From: Enoplolaimus lenunculus
Taxonomy: Eukaryota > Nematoda > Enoplea > Enoplida > Thoracostomopsidae
Reading direction: 5' to 3'
Length of the DNA stretch: 64,000 nucleotides
Assembly (NCBI GenBank): GCA_030248215.1
Contig: JASANG010000952.1
Coordinates: 1 to 64,000 of the forward strand
Shown: positions 48,301-58,937 of the stretch, piece by piece
How positions within the stretch are numbered: position 1 is the first letter of the stretch
How the letters are laid out: each line of letters starts with the position of its first letter
Position numbers and translations under genes: made by a program
Notes under the pieces: model-generated
What the model saw: the letters and a program-made list of their open reading frames with translations, nothing else
Told to the model about the DNA's origin: nothing
Databases searched by the model: none

Positions 48301-49281
48301 ATAAAATGCCTAAGCGCGGTTTACTTTATACTTCAGTTAGCTTCTGTTATTGATTAATAATAGACAATTTCTGGATATCTTCTCAAAAGGGTTTTGTTAA
48401 AATACGTACCATAAAACGTCAACTAAAGATAAAAAAACGTTAATTTATTACAAAATTTTGCATCAGCACATGTGGAAAATCCAAACTCTACATCATATAT
48501 TACAATGTTTTGCTCAAATCAACACTTATTTTACCTTCACCACCTGATGGGGTCACTGAAAAACATAGTGAGTCTTCGTCCGACGGTATCACCGTGGCAC
48601 CTAGCAAACGCATAGTGCCACGTGGTTTGCCAGATTTTGGACCTTCTAAGTAATACCTGAAAAACGTTACTTGCCAGCCGATACAACATCGACTTTCGTT
48701 AGCCCAAACTTGTTTCCAGATATATAACTAAAACAGCATTGAAGTTTGAAAATAATTTTACAGTAACTGAAACCAACGCAGTGTCGGTCTGAGAGTAACT
48801 GAAATCTAAACCAAAAACAAGAAAAATGTTGTAGAACATCAAGTTTAACCTGCATAAGCACTCGACTTCATGTAATAAATATGCACAGATATCCGTCGAA
48901 ACATCGTCATGGATCAGCAAATTTTACCGAAAAGCCTATTTCAGAGCTGAGACCACAGACAGTCAAAGGATTCATTGTTTTTATTCGGCAACAACCAGCG
49001 TATTTCACATTTCTGTAGCCACAACGCACTTGGCCATTCTATATGACTTCAGTAAGAATGAATTTAAAAACTACTGAAAAACTTTAATTCGTTCATACAA
49101 AACAAAAACTTATTATTTTAACAATATAGCAGCAACGTCAAAATTTGACTAACTTTACATACCACAGTTCCGCACGATTCGGTTTGAGAATAAACCAACG
49201 TGGTTGCCAGCCTTTGACCACGTTTGTAAACTTCAACAGCAGACCTTCGAAAGGCTCACTAAACCGAGTGATATCGTCGTT
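42365..49281 (-). CDS. OSBPL11: Oxysterol-binding protein-related protein, ORP10/11 type (PH + ORD)
   Basis: Eight minus-strand exons join in phase to a stop at 42365-42367: 49281-49163, 48656-48535, 48148-48051, 47076-46821, 45536-45212, 44644-44547, 44101-43903, 43529-42365 (793 residues). The first three make a PH domain (EGLLLKFTNVVKGWQPRWFI, KPRGTMRLLGATV, YKLKAPDVRVKQDWIDRIR). The fourth has the ORP11-like SSDPDLLMLKAASAMLLADL helix. The ORD follows: LLSHLKLGMDLTRVRLPEFI, KKPYNPFIGEIF, the signature EQVSHHPPVSAFYAE, FHAKPFYGGKTHKFTAEV and a HPRESRRVWDQV/LEERQKYELA end. The family exchanges phosphatidylinositol 4-phosphate and other lipids at Golgi/endosome contacts. Compared with human ORP11 the ORD has Gly/Thr/Ser-rich inserts after FTAEV and WYSP, and a divergent tail. 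The join 48051 to 47076 is chosen for phase; alternative acceptors exist nearby. Confidence 0.93.
44408..44480. mobile_element. Family F end fragment in an OSBPL11 intron
   Basis: Contains CGCAATCGCGATTACTGCGC followed by ACTTAATTTCGTCCGCAACG, a decayed right end of the mariner-like family F. Confidence 0.5.
45973..46655. mobile_element. Family F MITE, Tc1/mariner-like, best copy
   Basis: A 683 bp element with TA on both sides (45971-45972, 46656-46657). Left tip CAGTCACGGACAGAATTAAG and right tip CTTAATTCTGTCCGTGACTG are perfect inverses over 20 bases. The arms are packed with CpG palindromes (GCGGTCGCGAC, AATCGCGATCGC, TTCAAACCGCGACTGCGACC), while the centre (46210-46390) is ordinary AT-rich DNA. 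No transposase. Lies in an OSBPL11 intron. Confidence 0.85.
47740..47925. mobile_element. Family F fragment
   Basis: CpG-rich words (AGCCGCGGTTTGGAACGCGA) lead to the right tip CGCACTTAATTGTGCTCGTG then ACTGTA. The left end is missing. Intronic in OSBPL11. Confidence 0.5.
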
Positions 49282-49319
49282 CTGAAAAAACAACTCAATA
49301 AGATTACTATCACATCCTA

Positions 49320-49527
49320 GGCCCATGTATAGAACAGGGCCGGATCGTTTTCCGGAAGGGCTATAATAGAGTCAATATAAGCTTTAGGCTAATTTTTTTG
49401 CTTAGGCGTAGTCTTAGGCTTAGGCTTAAGGCTCATCGATACGTTTAGGCTTACATAGGATTATGCTTAGTCGAAGACTTTAGGAATGTGTTTATACTAC
49501 TGATCCAGCCCTGTTCTATACATGGGC
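49320..49527. mobile_element. Family B MITE, 208 bp, intronic in OSBPL11
   Basis: Starts GGCCCATGTATAGAACAGGG and ends CCCTGTTCTATACATGGGCC, perfect 20-base inverses. Flanks ACATCCTA and ACATCGTT agree at six of eight. The centre holds GCTTAGGCGTAGTCTTAGGC-type hexamers, in the opposite orientation to 34805-35012. It starts 38 bases upstream (in gene direction) of the PH exon acceptor. Confidence 0.82.
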
Positions 49528-50082
49528 CACATCGTTTATGTGTAAATCTGATACAGGCTTACAGAAAAAAGACTTCTGCTCGATTTTCCGAAAACAACCC
49601 CCCAAAATTATCCGTTCACAGTGGGTGGCTGTTTCAGACACGTACCAATTTCCAGTATTTATGCTTCGAAAACTTCATAGTAAATTTTTGTGCCCGATTC
49701 CGCGTTGAACCATGAAAAACTCATCAATGGGCAAAATACTAAAAAATCTTCAAGAATCGTTCTACTAGACGCACCGTTGAGATATGGGTTCTATATGTTA
49801 ATGCAGACGACTCTACAGTGGAACGCTGCATAAGCAGGTTTTCGAAGCGCGGTAGCAAAAACAACATGGGTTTCCGTTACAAGTAAGAATTTTTTCCGAG
49901 TTGAGTTTTCCAATCGAGACTTCGCAATTTATCAACCGAAAACTATTATAATTTAGTCATTAGATGATGCTGAATAGCGCTAATCCACTCATTTTGTTTG
50001 ACACTGTGATCATTACTATAGCTATTTTTATTGCGAAAGTTTATAAAAATTTTAAAATTTGAGTTTTTCCCGCGGCGCTATA

Positions 50083-50465
50083 CATATTAAAATCGTGGAC
50101 AACCAGGGTTCGACCGGATGCGAAAAGACCGGGCACAAGAACCGGAGCACCGGACAGCAGAGTGGCAACAAAGGTTCGAACTCGGATTTGTATTCGGCAA
50201 AAACTTGTAGTTCGGATTCAGATTCGAATTCGGTTGTGAAAAATCCAAATCCAAAAGCCGAATGCAACAGTGTTCGGCAATTTTTTTCAGTTTTAAACAA
50301 TAAAAATTTTAAATATCTTGTTATATTTATAAAAAATTTTTGTTTAAGGTCACATATCTCAAAACTAAGGTCCGACATAACTGAAATTTGCAACATGCAA
50401 GATTCGGATTCGGCAAATTAGCAATGGATTCGGATTCGGTCAAATCGTAGATTTGGTACCACCCT
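50083..50465. mobile_element. CAGGGT-ended repeat with TTCGGATTCGG runs
   Basis: Tips CAGGGTTCGACCGGA and GGTACCACCCTG are weak inverses. The body alternates GATTCGGATTCGG words and an AT-rich centre. Probably a distant hAT-like MITE; no good target duplication (four of eight). The 120-codon frame within it is compositional. Confidence 0.4.
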
Positions 50466-50559
50466 GCCGGATAGTGAATTTTCTACAAAAACCAGAACCG
50501 TATGTCAACGGGATAGTTCGCCAAAATGAAATTTAACAAAATTTTGACCACTGTGAGCA

Positions 50560-50870
50560 GTGTTTAACATTTATAACATATATGCGCAGTGCAAACTATC
50601 CACAAGGCGTGAGCCCCCTCAGGCTCTAGCGTCACGCTCCTATAGCTCAGTGGTCATCGTAAACGCCTTCCATTCGTGAGACTGGGGATCGAATCTTACC
50701 TTGAAATTACATCTCATATGAAATTAAAAATATTCATATGAGAAAGGTCAAGCTGCACTAATTACAAATTTATAACAAAACTCAGTCCAGTGTGTATTGC
50801 TCGTACATTACTGTATTTAGTTGCTCATAGTATACTCTGTGAGTAAAAGGGCTAACCTACGCAAGTATCT
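50560..50870 (+). mobile_element. Family C copy 3, rearranged
   Basis: The tRNA-like core is the best preserved in the window: A box TAGCTCAGTGG and B box GGATCGAATCT at 50642-50697, followed by TTGAAATTACATCTCATATG. Downstream, 50800-50865 is an inverted copy of the family's left end (GTATTGCTCGTACATTACTG ... CATAGTATACTCTGTGAG). So this copy has a tRNA-like half plus a flipped end. Confidence 0.6.
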
Positions 50871-51242
50871 GTAATATTTTCTTATTAACCGAATTAAATA
50901 TTCAACTACTGGAAGACTACCAACTCTTACATCTAACTTCTGAAACACAAATAACTTTCACCGAAGATACTGCAGACATTGTAAACATACCAGATTCATT
51001 ATTGGAACTTAATGATGAATACCAAAATTTTGGCCAAAGGCGTAGCCAAGGGTTTCACAGGGGTCAAAATGGTTCCCTTTGGGATTTTTTACAAGGTATT
51101 TGGTTACGGTTTACAACACAAGAGTCCCCCCTTCGAGCGTTTAATAAAACGTATCCCCTGTCGGTATATGTGCACGTAAGTGTATGTAAAGCAAATGTTA
51201 CCATGCCAGTGCACATATACCGGTATAAGAAGTTGTTGCAAT

Positions 51243-51316
51243 GGCCGCGTGGTGTAATGGGTAGCGCGCTTGACTCGCGAGCGCAAGAGGACCGAGGTTC
51301 GATTGCCGGCGTGGTC
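51243..51316 (+). tRNA. tRNA-like sequence (Arg-like head), probably pseudogene or SINE head
   Basis: 74 nt. The acceptor stem GGCCGCG/CGTGGTC pairs over seven positions (two G-U). The D arm GTGT-AATGGGTA-GCGC pairs and carries a good A box (TGGTGTAATGGGTAGCG). The B box GGTTCGATTGC is near consensus, but the T stem pairs poorly and the anticodon arm has extra bases around GACTCGCGAGCG, so no standard anticodon can be assigned. I therefore doubt a working tRNA. Confidence 0.4.
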
Positions 51317-51498
51317 ATTAACTTTGGGCCTACCTTCAAACAGGGGTCGTCTTTCAGAAATCCTGGACACATCCATGAATTTGACTGATTTCTGCAATTA
51401 ATGTTTGATCACTTGCAATAATTATCAAGCTGCCGTGCATTCACACAATTAGCATCAAAATTTAATGCTTATCACTGAGTTCAAGCTAATGAACCTAC

Positions 51499-51635
51499 CC
51501 TTTCTGGTCTATAAATTGGGTTTGCGATCGAAGCCATATGCGTCGTTGATTTTTCTTGGTACTGCGGTGGACCAGCGGCGGCTCTGAAATCGTCTTGGCC
51601 CGGCTTCAAATCAACATACGATATAAACGTCGGTG
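51499..51635 (-). CDS. Probable upstream coding exon of the ORP10/11-type gene
   Basis: A splice-bounded exon on the minus strand: acceptor TTTTTACAG, 137 bases, donor GTAGGT after CCA GAA AGG. It encodes PTFISYVDLKPGQDDFRAAA followed by GPPQYQEKSTTHMASIANPI and YRPER. It leaves in phase 0, which matches the phase 0 entry of the PH exon at 49281, and it lies on the same strand directly upstream. N-termini of ORP10/11 proteins are poorly conserved, so homology cannot confirm the link. It enters in phase 1, so another exon with the start codon is expected further right; I did not find it. Confidence 0.5.
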
Positions 51636-53689
51636 CTGTAAAAAGCATGTAAAATAGCCACAAAAACTACTTTCCGCTAGCAGATTAGTAAAAGATATAA
51701 TATATAATATAATTATTGATGATTGAAAGAAATTGTTTCTTTCAACTCTTCTACGGTAACGTAAAATGGACTGAACTATGGTTTATAGCACTTACGCTCG
51801 TAAAACTTGGTGAATAATAGTAAATTTAAAGCTATAAAATTATAAATAAATGCAGTCAAGATATCGGCCAAATATTTGAAATTTTGTCACAAATAGAACT
51901 TCAACATTTCAAGTTCAAAACCCTTGCACCTAACGCACTATACTTAGATTTTCAGTGAACGTAGAGAATATAAATCCCTACGAATTTAACAAAAACTGGC
52001 TTATTTTATAGATCTCGACGCGTTGAGTTTAACGGCACCATTTTCATCAACCGAGTTTCTCGTGTTTCAATTTTTAATTTTCTGATATTCAAAAATTCCA
52101 GTTTTTATACTTTAAGCAATGGCTGTTTGGTGGTAACAGCCTACGTTGCCTGATAGCGCGGCTCATGAGTTGGATATAGATTTTTTATATTCAAACATAA
52201 TATAAATACGAATTAACGCTTGGAACGCTAAATAAATGACATAAATTGCAAAGCAAATAGTAAAAAGCAAAGACCGATAAAATAATGTTAATATTTTTGG
52301 TATTTACACATAAAGGCGAATGTGTTAAATAAAGTTAACATGTGCAATTTAGTATAAGTTATGTATATATAACCAAATATATAACTGCAACAGTTGGCAA
52401 GTTACTTTGCAAGAACCTATACTGCGTAAATGCCGTTTGATCGGGGTACGAGTCGTGTCTGGGGCTTGGCTTTTTCATAAAAGAACAGTTATGCGTAAAC
52501 ATTCTGTTTCAATATTCGCTTTCAGCAACATTTTTGCTCAATACCCGATTCTGACAATTAGATACATTTTCGTTAATGACATTTTTTGACGAAACTTATA
52601 GACTGGATAAAAATTTGTGCATAAAACGTACTTGCAAGAACAAACTATATTTTTGCTTATAAGCTCAATGTTCGTGTTAACTATCTGTTTCGTGCATTTT
52701 TTTGTTATTTCAATATTTATTTATATATCTTTATGTATCTATTTCGAAGAAACATTAAACGGTATGAAATCAAACAAACACAACGAATTCAATAATTATT
52801 CGCCCCGTTTGTTTAATTTTGTTCAGTGATAAAATCGGATTGTTGCAGGATGTTCATACTAGGAGCAGTTTCGGATCCAAAAATTTCGAAAAATCCAACG
52901 GCACGAGATATAATATTGGAAAAAACTTGCGAGCCAAGCTAGCAAGAAGCTGAACACCAGTTTAGCGCTAAACCTCAATGCAAAATCCTGGGTTTGATCC
53001 CTAGGCCGTGATGCAATCCCTGTGGATCCGCCAGTGACCACGTATGTATTGAGAGTAAACAACCGTGTAGGCCCTTCAATTTGTGTGAATTATGCAAACA
53101 AATATGCTTTAAGATATATTATTTAGGTTCGTTCTCCGTCTCCCTAACCCTTTCAGGGGCTAATTGTTGTATAAAATTTTACATAGCCATGTGTATATTT
53201 GCATACTTCAGTATTTAATTTACTAATAGAAAAATACAAAGTGGTCTTAATCTTTTATATTGAAATATATCCCTATTCCCAACTGATATTTCCATCACAA
53301 TCTTTTTCCGCTATTTTTGCAATCCGTTTACACGCCGACAATGTGAGCCAAAAAAATAAATTATGTACCTGGTTAATAATGGCAAACTAACGTAAGCAGG
53401 AATGATAGTTTGTTATATTACGTGTAACCTCGAACAAATGAATATTTTGTTCTGAAAACCTGTATAAAACACAAAAAAATCAATAATTACCACTTCAAAA
53501 GAACGATTTGCGTTTAAAGTAACGAATTATTTGCTGATACTAAAACTTGTCGTTTCTGAATCCATAGCCAATGGAACCGTTATTCCTAAGCTCATTTAAG
53601 ATGTCTGGTTTTGCAAAACACTTAAATTTCAAGACCCACCTGTCAGACTTGCTGTCTCAGGTTTTGCACGCTTCCGTCACACACCTTAA

Positions 53690-53925
53690 CCCCTTCTCAC
53701 ATTGAGTTGCGTATAGGCAACAAAGCGCAGTGTATATACGTTCAATTGCAACACGTATACATAGTACTAAATCACCACAAGATGTGAGAGCCCCCTCGGG
53801 CTCGAGCGTCAAGCTCCTATAGCTGAGCGGTGATGGTATACGCCTCCCACTCCAGTCACTGGAGTCTGAATCCTAGCATAAAAGTAGGTCTTAAGGGAAA
53901 TAGAAAATATTCATGTGAGAAAGGG
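53690..53925 (+). mobile_element. Family C MITE, piggyBac-like, cleanest copy
   Basis: A 236 bp element flanked by TTAA (53686-53689 and 53926-53929). Tips CCCCTTCTCACAT and ATGTGAGAAAGGG are inverses with one mismatch. Inside: GAGAGCCCCCTCGGGCTC (self-complementary), then the tRNA-like stretch with A box TAGCTGAGCGG and a decayed B box GAGTCTGAATCC. TTAA target and CCC tips indicate a piggyBac-mobilised element. Confidence 0.8.
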
Positions 53926-54193
53926 TTAAACTTTGTTTAATACAAGAATAATAAATCGCAAACCAACTGTTGTCCACTTCTCATCAAAGATTTCGAATTA
54001 GGCTGTGGCACAGTTTTTGGAAAAAGCATTCCTAAGCCTCCTAAGTCTCATCCTTAATGGGAAAAGTGTGTTTAACAGTCCACAACATTTACTGAACGCT
54101 TTCGTAGTTAAGGTTTTGAATTTTAATCTCAACAATTGTATAATTTTAATGGTCAATCCGGGTCCTAACAATAATTCGCGTATGAGGTAATAG

Positions 54194-54451
54194 GATTTGG
54201 GTACCACTGAAGGTTTACTTCCATCTCCGTATAAAATTGACTTCCGGATACGCTAGAATTTTTGTCTGAGGATCCGGCAAATGTAGGTAGTAAATTTTGA
54301 TATTTTTATAAGTTATGTCATTGTAACTTTAGGCAATTTTGAAGGCTCAATACCTAATTTTGATAAAACTACAAATTTTGGTTTCGGCTCCAGGAAAATT
54401 TATCGACCTCCCACTTTAGGTCGGGGGTTTTCACCTTCTGGTTGCACCCTG
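54194..54451 (-). mobile_element. Family A MITE, decayed copy
   Basis: The right end TTCTGGTTGCACCCTG is clear, and the body has GATCCGGCAAATGTAGGTAG and a TTTCGGCTCCAGGAAAATTT block. The left tip (about 54194) is degenerate, so the start is approximate. Confidence 0.5.
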
Positions 54452-54954
54452 CCTAAAAGTAATTCAAAAGTTTCTTCGTTTGAACACAATCTTTAATACG
54501 AAAACAGTGAGAAAACGTATCTCGAACGTATCACGCAGGAAAAGATGATAAATAAACATAACGCGTCAATAGCATAAATACAAAAGCATACCGCAGTAAA
54601 TTTTCAAAATATAATATGCGGGTAATGTTGAATAAATAATTTCCAGCCAGCAGTTCCACTTTATCTTACTTTCGCTGGATTTTTCCGAAGAATCCATTTG
54701 CATTCATAAAAACTACTCAGATTATAATATAAGCATACTGTATAAATTGTAAATTTCAAAGTAAAAATGCCGTATCTTCAGTTGGTTGTCGTGTTAAATA
54801 TTTAACAGAGCTCATAAACTTTTTTTGATGTATAAACCTTCACTTTACTCATTCTTCATTCGGAGCACAATTATGACTACTAACTGGATGTTCAGCATTT
54901 AGTTTGTTTTTCGTCGGCAAAACAAATTTTGCTAATTATTACCCATTACTTACG

Positions 54955-55166
54955 CAGGGTATAACAGGAACTCTGCTTCCAACTCTGCCTCCATCAGAAA
55001 CTCAACCTCCGGTTTCAGAAGTGTAAAAATATAGATTTAGGAGCACCTTTGAGATATTTGCTAAAATCAGAACACATCGCGTTAACCATCTAATTTCTCC
55101 TCACATTCGGCTCCGGCAGATTTTGTTTACCTACAGCTTCGGTTTTTTCACCTCTGTTTGCACCAA
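54955..55166 (-). mobile_element. Family A MITE, decayed copy
   Basis: Starts CAGGGTATAACAGGAACTCT and ends CCTCTGTTTGCACCAACA, with CTAATTTCTCCTCACATTCG and GGCTCCGGCAGATTTTG between. Both ends are mutated; no target duplication is seen. Confidence 0.5.
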
Positions 55167-55270
55167 CATTAATAACGAGTGTTTCGCAATATTCTGTGTA
55201 TCAGGTTATTTACTCAACACATGAATGAAAATTTATCCGTCAAACACACAGGAGTGGACATTATATAAAA

Positions 55271-55537
55271 ATGAGTTTTTCAAAATTACTGGTGTTATAC
55301 CACATGAATTACAACTTTTCTAACCAGATTAGAGTTGCACTATCGCATGTAGCACGGAAATCAACAAAACTTTCGCCCAAAACGGGTCTTAAAACTAATA
55401 CTTTTCATGCTTTTTCCCAAAGATCAACTGAAAATCGCTCGCGAATTGCTCGGTTGAACAATACTCCATTTAAACAACGCAACAATTTATTAACATCGCG
55501 CAAAAAGGTTACATACACACAATATAAGTTGTCTTAA
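55271..55537 (+). other. Unassigned 88-codon open frame, basic
   Basis: ATG to TAA with 88 residues; from residue 20 on it is Arg/Lys/Ser/Thr-rich (IRVALSHVARKSTKLSPKTG, RSRIARLNNTPFKQRNN). A possible acceptor (TTTCTAACCAG) lies inside at 55317-55327, so it could be a terminal exon starting at ATT AGA GTT. AATAAA follows at 55590-55595, 53 bases after the stop. No family recognised; chance is possible. Confidence 0.25.
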
Positions 55538-55645
55538 AATTTAAGCAAAATACGCAATTATCAAGCATTTAGCAGTTTCAAAACATTTCAATAAAGTTGA
55601 AAAATTCCTGTCATGACTGATTAGCGTGTGAGAATTCTTCGTTAC

Positions 55646-55927
55646 CAGTGTGAAAGCGGAAGTGAAAATATCAGAGCCGGAGGTCAACAAAATTTGCCGG
55701 AGCCGTAAGTATAAATAACTCGGCAGGTGATGCGAAATAAGGTAGCGAAATAGGTAAAGTTAAACGATGTTTAATTTGCTAATTTTAGAAATATCTGTTA
55801 GGTGTTAAATGTCAGCAATTTGTTCGTCGAAATTGCACCACAAATGTTAAAACGAAACTACAATCAGAAATTTTATCGAAGCCGATTTACGATTTTCTGC
55901 GGAAGACAAAACTCCGGTTGTACCATG
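55646..55927 (+). mobile_element. Family A MITE, hAT-like, 282 bp
   Basis: Starts CAGTGTGAAAGCGGAAGTGA and ends CTCCGGTTGTACCATG. Flanks TTCGTTAC and TTCGCTAT agree at six of eight. Body: GCCGGAGGTCAACAAAATTT, ATGCGAAATAAGGTAGCGAA. Confidence 0.65.
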
Positions 55928-56895
55928 TTCGCTATTTGAATACTGTATGTTAGATCAAAAAATGAATTATATAGATAAGTAAGCGATTTTATGTGAATAA
56001 CGAAGAATATACGTGTAGTGTTCGAAATAACGGAAAAAATGCAAATTTCTTAAGAGTTCAATAAATTAATTTTGAGAGATTTTGAAACACAAATTTCTTA
56101 TTAGAAAAACAAATTTTTTAGTTAGAAATCGCATCAAATATCGTTTATTAGAAATGAGAACAGCCACATATTTTTACCGGAAACCGATTTCTGGTTACAA
56201 CCTGTTGAAAACGGCATTTCTTGACCAAGTATCTTTTTACATATAAATAAAGCACACGCATAAAATTTAATTTCTGTTTGAAGTGACAAAAATACATGTT
56301 TAATTAAACAAAATTGTTTTTCAGTTTAGATTTTTTAAATTTGGATGTTTTGTCTTCAAACATGACATAATATAAAGCATAACTGTAAAATTACAGCATC
56401 ATCAAAGCTAAAAGCTGCACGTAAAACCGAACAGAAACATAGAAAAGTTAAATATCAAACGTTTTACGTCAAACGCAACACAAAATTGATAATAAATCTA
56501 ATCTCAGCAGTAGAGTAACAGCAATCAATTCAGTATGAAACCAAAACAATCACAAGACATAATTGGCGGTTTTTCCCACATAATCAGCACTTGAAAGTTG
56601 CATCGAAAAGGCGAAATGCAAAATAATTAACCAAAGACATGCTTATACTTCTACTGCCTCGAGTTTGTTAACTATAGCGACACTGAGCAGTTTGGGACAG
56701 AGTACTTAGAGATTGGAAGCTTAGGCTTAGATTTATGCTATGGCTTCTTCAACTGATCTTTATTAAATAACCAGGTCATGTAAAGACTAATTAATAATTG
56801 GTTTGTACAAACACCGAAACCGTGATGAAAGCTATAGCCAGCAAGCAAGCATTCAATGCAATATGAGCAACAGGATAAATTATTCGAATACACAC

Positions 56896-57054
56896 CAGGC
56901 CCGTAGCCGGCTCATCTTGCTAGGGGGGCAAAAATTTTCCAGGAGGGCATACAAGGGTTTTCAATGACTTACTAGCAAAACTGAAAGTCTTCTAGGGGGC
57001 CCAACATTTTGGGCTGAGCCCTCTCCCCCCTGGCCTCTCTTGGCTACGGGCCCG
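56896..57054. mobile_element. hAT-like MITE, 159 bp, perfect 8 bp TSD
   Basis: Inverted tips CAGGCCCGTAGCC and GGCTACGGGCCCG, flanked by exact ATACACAC at 56888-56895 and 57055-57062. The inside has GGGGGGCAAAAATTTTCC and GGGGGCCCAACATTTTGG words. The perfect duplication implies a fairly young insertion. Confidence 0.82.
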
Positions 57055-57475
57055 ATACACACAAATAATTTAAATTGTACCACACACTGAGTATTTTCAA
57101 ACACACAACACGTCAAAAAGTAGTAACCAGTACTTATTACTTAATTGAGTAAAAAATTTTACAGTTAAAACAGAAACAGCCAAATGTAAACAAAATTTCA
57201 GATAATTTGCTGTTGATTTTATTAGACATTCTTATAAAAATTATAATTCAATAAATCATTTTAACACCAAATAACTCCATCCATACATATTATTTCATTT
57301 TGAATAGAAAATACTCGCTTTACGCAATGAGTGCACGCAAGAACTGTTTGCAAGAGTTGCGTACACCCAAATTGCGACTTTGACTGACGTTTTACGACGT
57401 ATCTTTAGTCTGAAATTGTTATTTGGAACTATACCCACCAAAAATAAATAATTGTCTAAGACTGTTTACGTTCAG

Positions 57476-57655
57476 AACGCTATTAAGACAAACGATATTA
57501 ACACAAAACACCCCTCAAACAATGTTATTAGTTTTCCACGTAAACCAAATTTTGACTCTGCCTCGAGCAGAGAATCTACGTCCGTTGAGTCGACAACATT
57601 AATAAAAATCAACAAAGACAAAAATATGTACGGTGCTGTTAATGCAACAAAATAA
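57476..57655 (+). other. Unassigned open frame, possible terminal exon
   Basis: After TTACGTTCAG a frame of 59 codons plus TAA: NAIKTNDINTKHPSNNVISF, then SASSRESTSVESTTLIKINK. It is polar with no membrane segment. Codon use looks mildly coding-like. No homology recognised and no partner exon found, so support is weak. Confidence 0.2.
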
Positions 57656-58555
57656 ACAACAATGACTTGTGCTATTACAGCAACATTTATAGTACAGTGT
57701 GGACATAATATTTATCAGCCACAAATACAGTGTACAAAATATGTTGAAACTAAAAAGAGTCGAACGTTCCCAACCTATCACTAGGTGTCATCCATTCTAA
57801 AAACCAATCAAACTACTTAAATTGAACAAATTTCACACGAATAATATCTACGGTCGACATGGAAAAGTACGGATTCGAAATTTTATTGGATTTCGTAATC
57901 ACCTGCGCCAACTACAAGACGCATCAATAACTGGCGCTCGACACAACGTTCATAATACGAGCCCTGAATTGTAGTTGAACAGACAATTTTTCTACTTACA
58001 AATATTTTTCACACATGAACAACATAAACATACCATAATTAACAATAATTACTTTGTGTTTTCAATTCATTGAGAACAACCCGTACGGTAAAACACACTA
58101 CATTATTTTGAACATTTTTACTTTTCCCAAAAAATTCTTTTTTAAAATCGAGTTCACTCTCATATAATATAATACACATTCAGTGAAATTTAATAAAACA
58201 TCAAAACGTCTTGATTTGAAAAATATTACAGTTCGCTTAATTTTAAATGTTTTGATTTTCTAATATTTACATCGTCTTGGTATATGCGGTAGCAGTCACA
58301 ACACGGTGAAAAATTTCGACTGCCGTCGTGTTATCAAGCGTGACAATCTCAAACTATTACAATCATTAAAAAATAATCGTATTGGAAGTATACTCATCTT
58401 TTTCTGTTGACTACCAAGTTCAACAGCCCGCACCACCTTTAAAAAATTTTAGTTGTGACTTGAAAGCATATTTAGTTTGGTTTGACGGCGTGCAGCTGCA
58501 ACAGTCATGCAGCCGCCTCGACTGTATCCAGTTCAGGTATTATTCAGAAACAATA

Positions 58556-58676
58556 GGCCCATGTTAATTATAGGGGCTTGCCCATTGAAGACAAATAAAC
58601 TAAGTGACTTAGAGCCTAGGAAGCTTAGGTTTACGCTTAGGCCCCTACAGTTAACGGGGCAAAATAACATAAGGGC
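58556..58676. mobile_element. Family B MITE, short copy
   Basis: Starts GGCCCATGTTAATTATAGGG and contains CTTAGGTTTACGCTTAGGCC and ACAGTTAACGGGGC before AACATAAGGGC. Matches the AAGGGGCG subtype with decayed right end. Confidence 0.5.
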
Positions 58677-58937
58677 AATTTCGATTGCGTACAGGTAAAT
58701 GTCCCTCAAATTCTACGCCACATTCCACAAGTTTCAGAACCAACGAGTCTGCGACGATAAACAAAATTAAGTGTCTCAAAAGTTGTTTCAGAACAACGTA
58801 CTCTGCAATCAAAGATACTTAGGAATGCGATTTCCACATCTTAGGTAACGTTTAGCAAACGACTTCTTTTCCAAACTCCAGATCGCACATTTTGATTTTC
58901 AATACTAAAGCAATTAAAGCTGGATACCAGCCAAGCC

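Larger units (their letters stand above)
51636..58937. other. Interval between OSBPL11 and MAN2A
   Basis: Should contain the OSBPL11 first exon and promoter and the MAN2A 3' end. Apart from two unassigned plus-strand frames (55271-55537, 57476-57655), only repeats were recognised. A stretch at 52930-53045 with AAATCCTGGGTTTGATCCC and GGATCCGCCAGTGACC resembles the end near 23900 (AAATCCTGGGTCCGCCACTG) and may be another dispersed repeat. Confidence 0.45.

Noticed and set aside
50642-50700. A working tRNA gene at the TAGCTCAGTGG / GGATCGAATCT boxes
   Set aside because: The stems do not fold into a full cloverleaf, and the same stretch recurs inside family C repeats.
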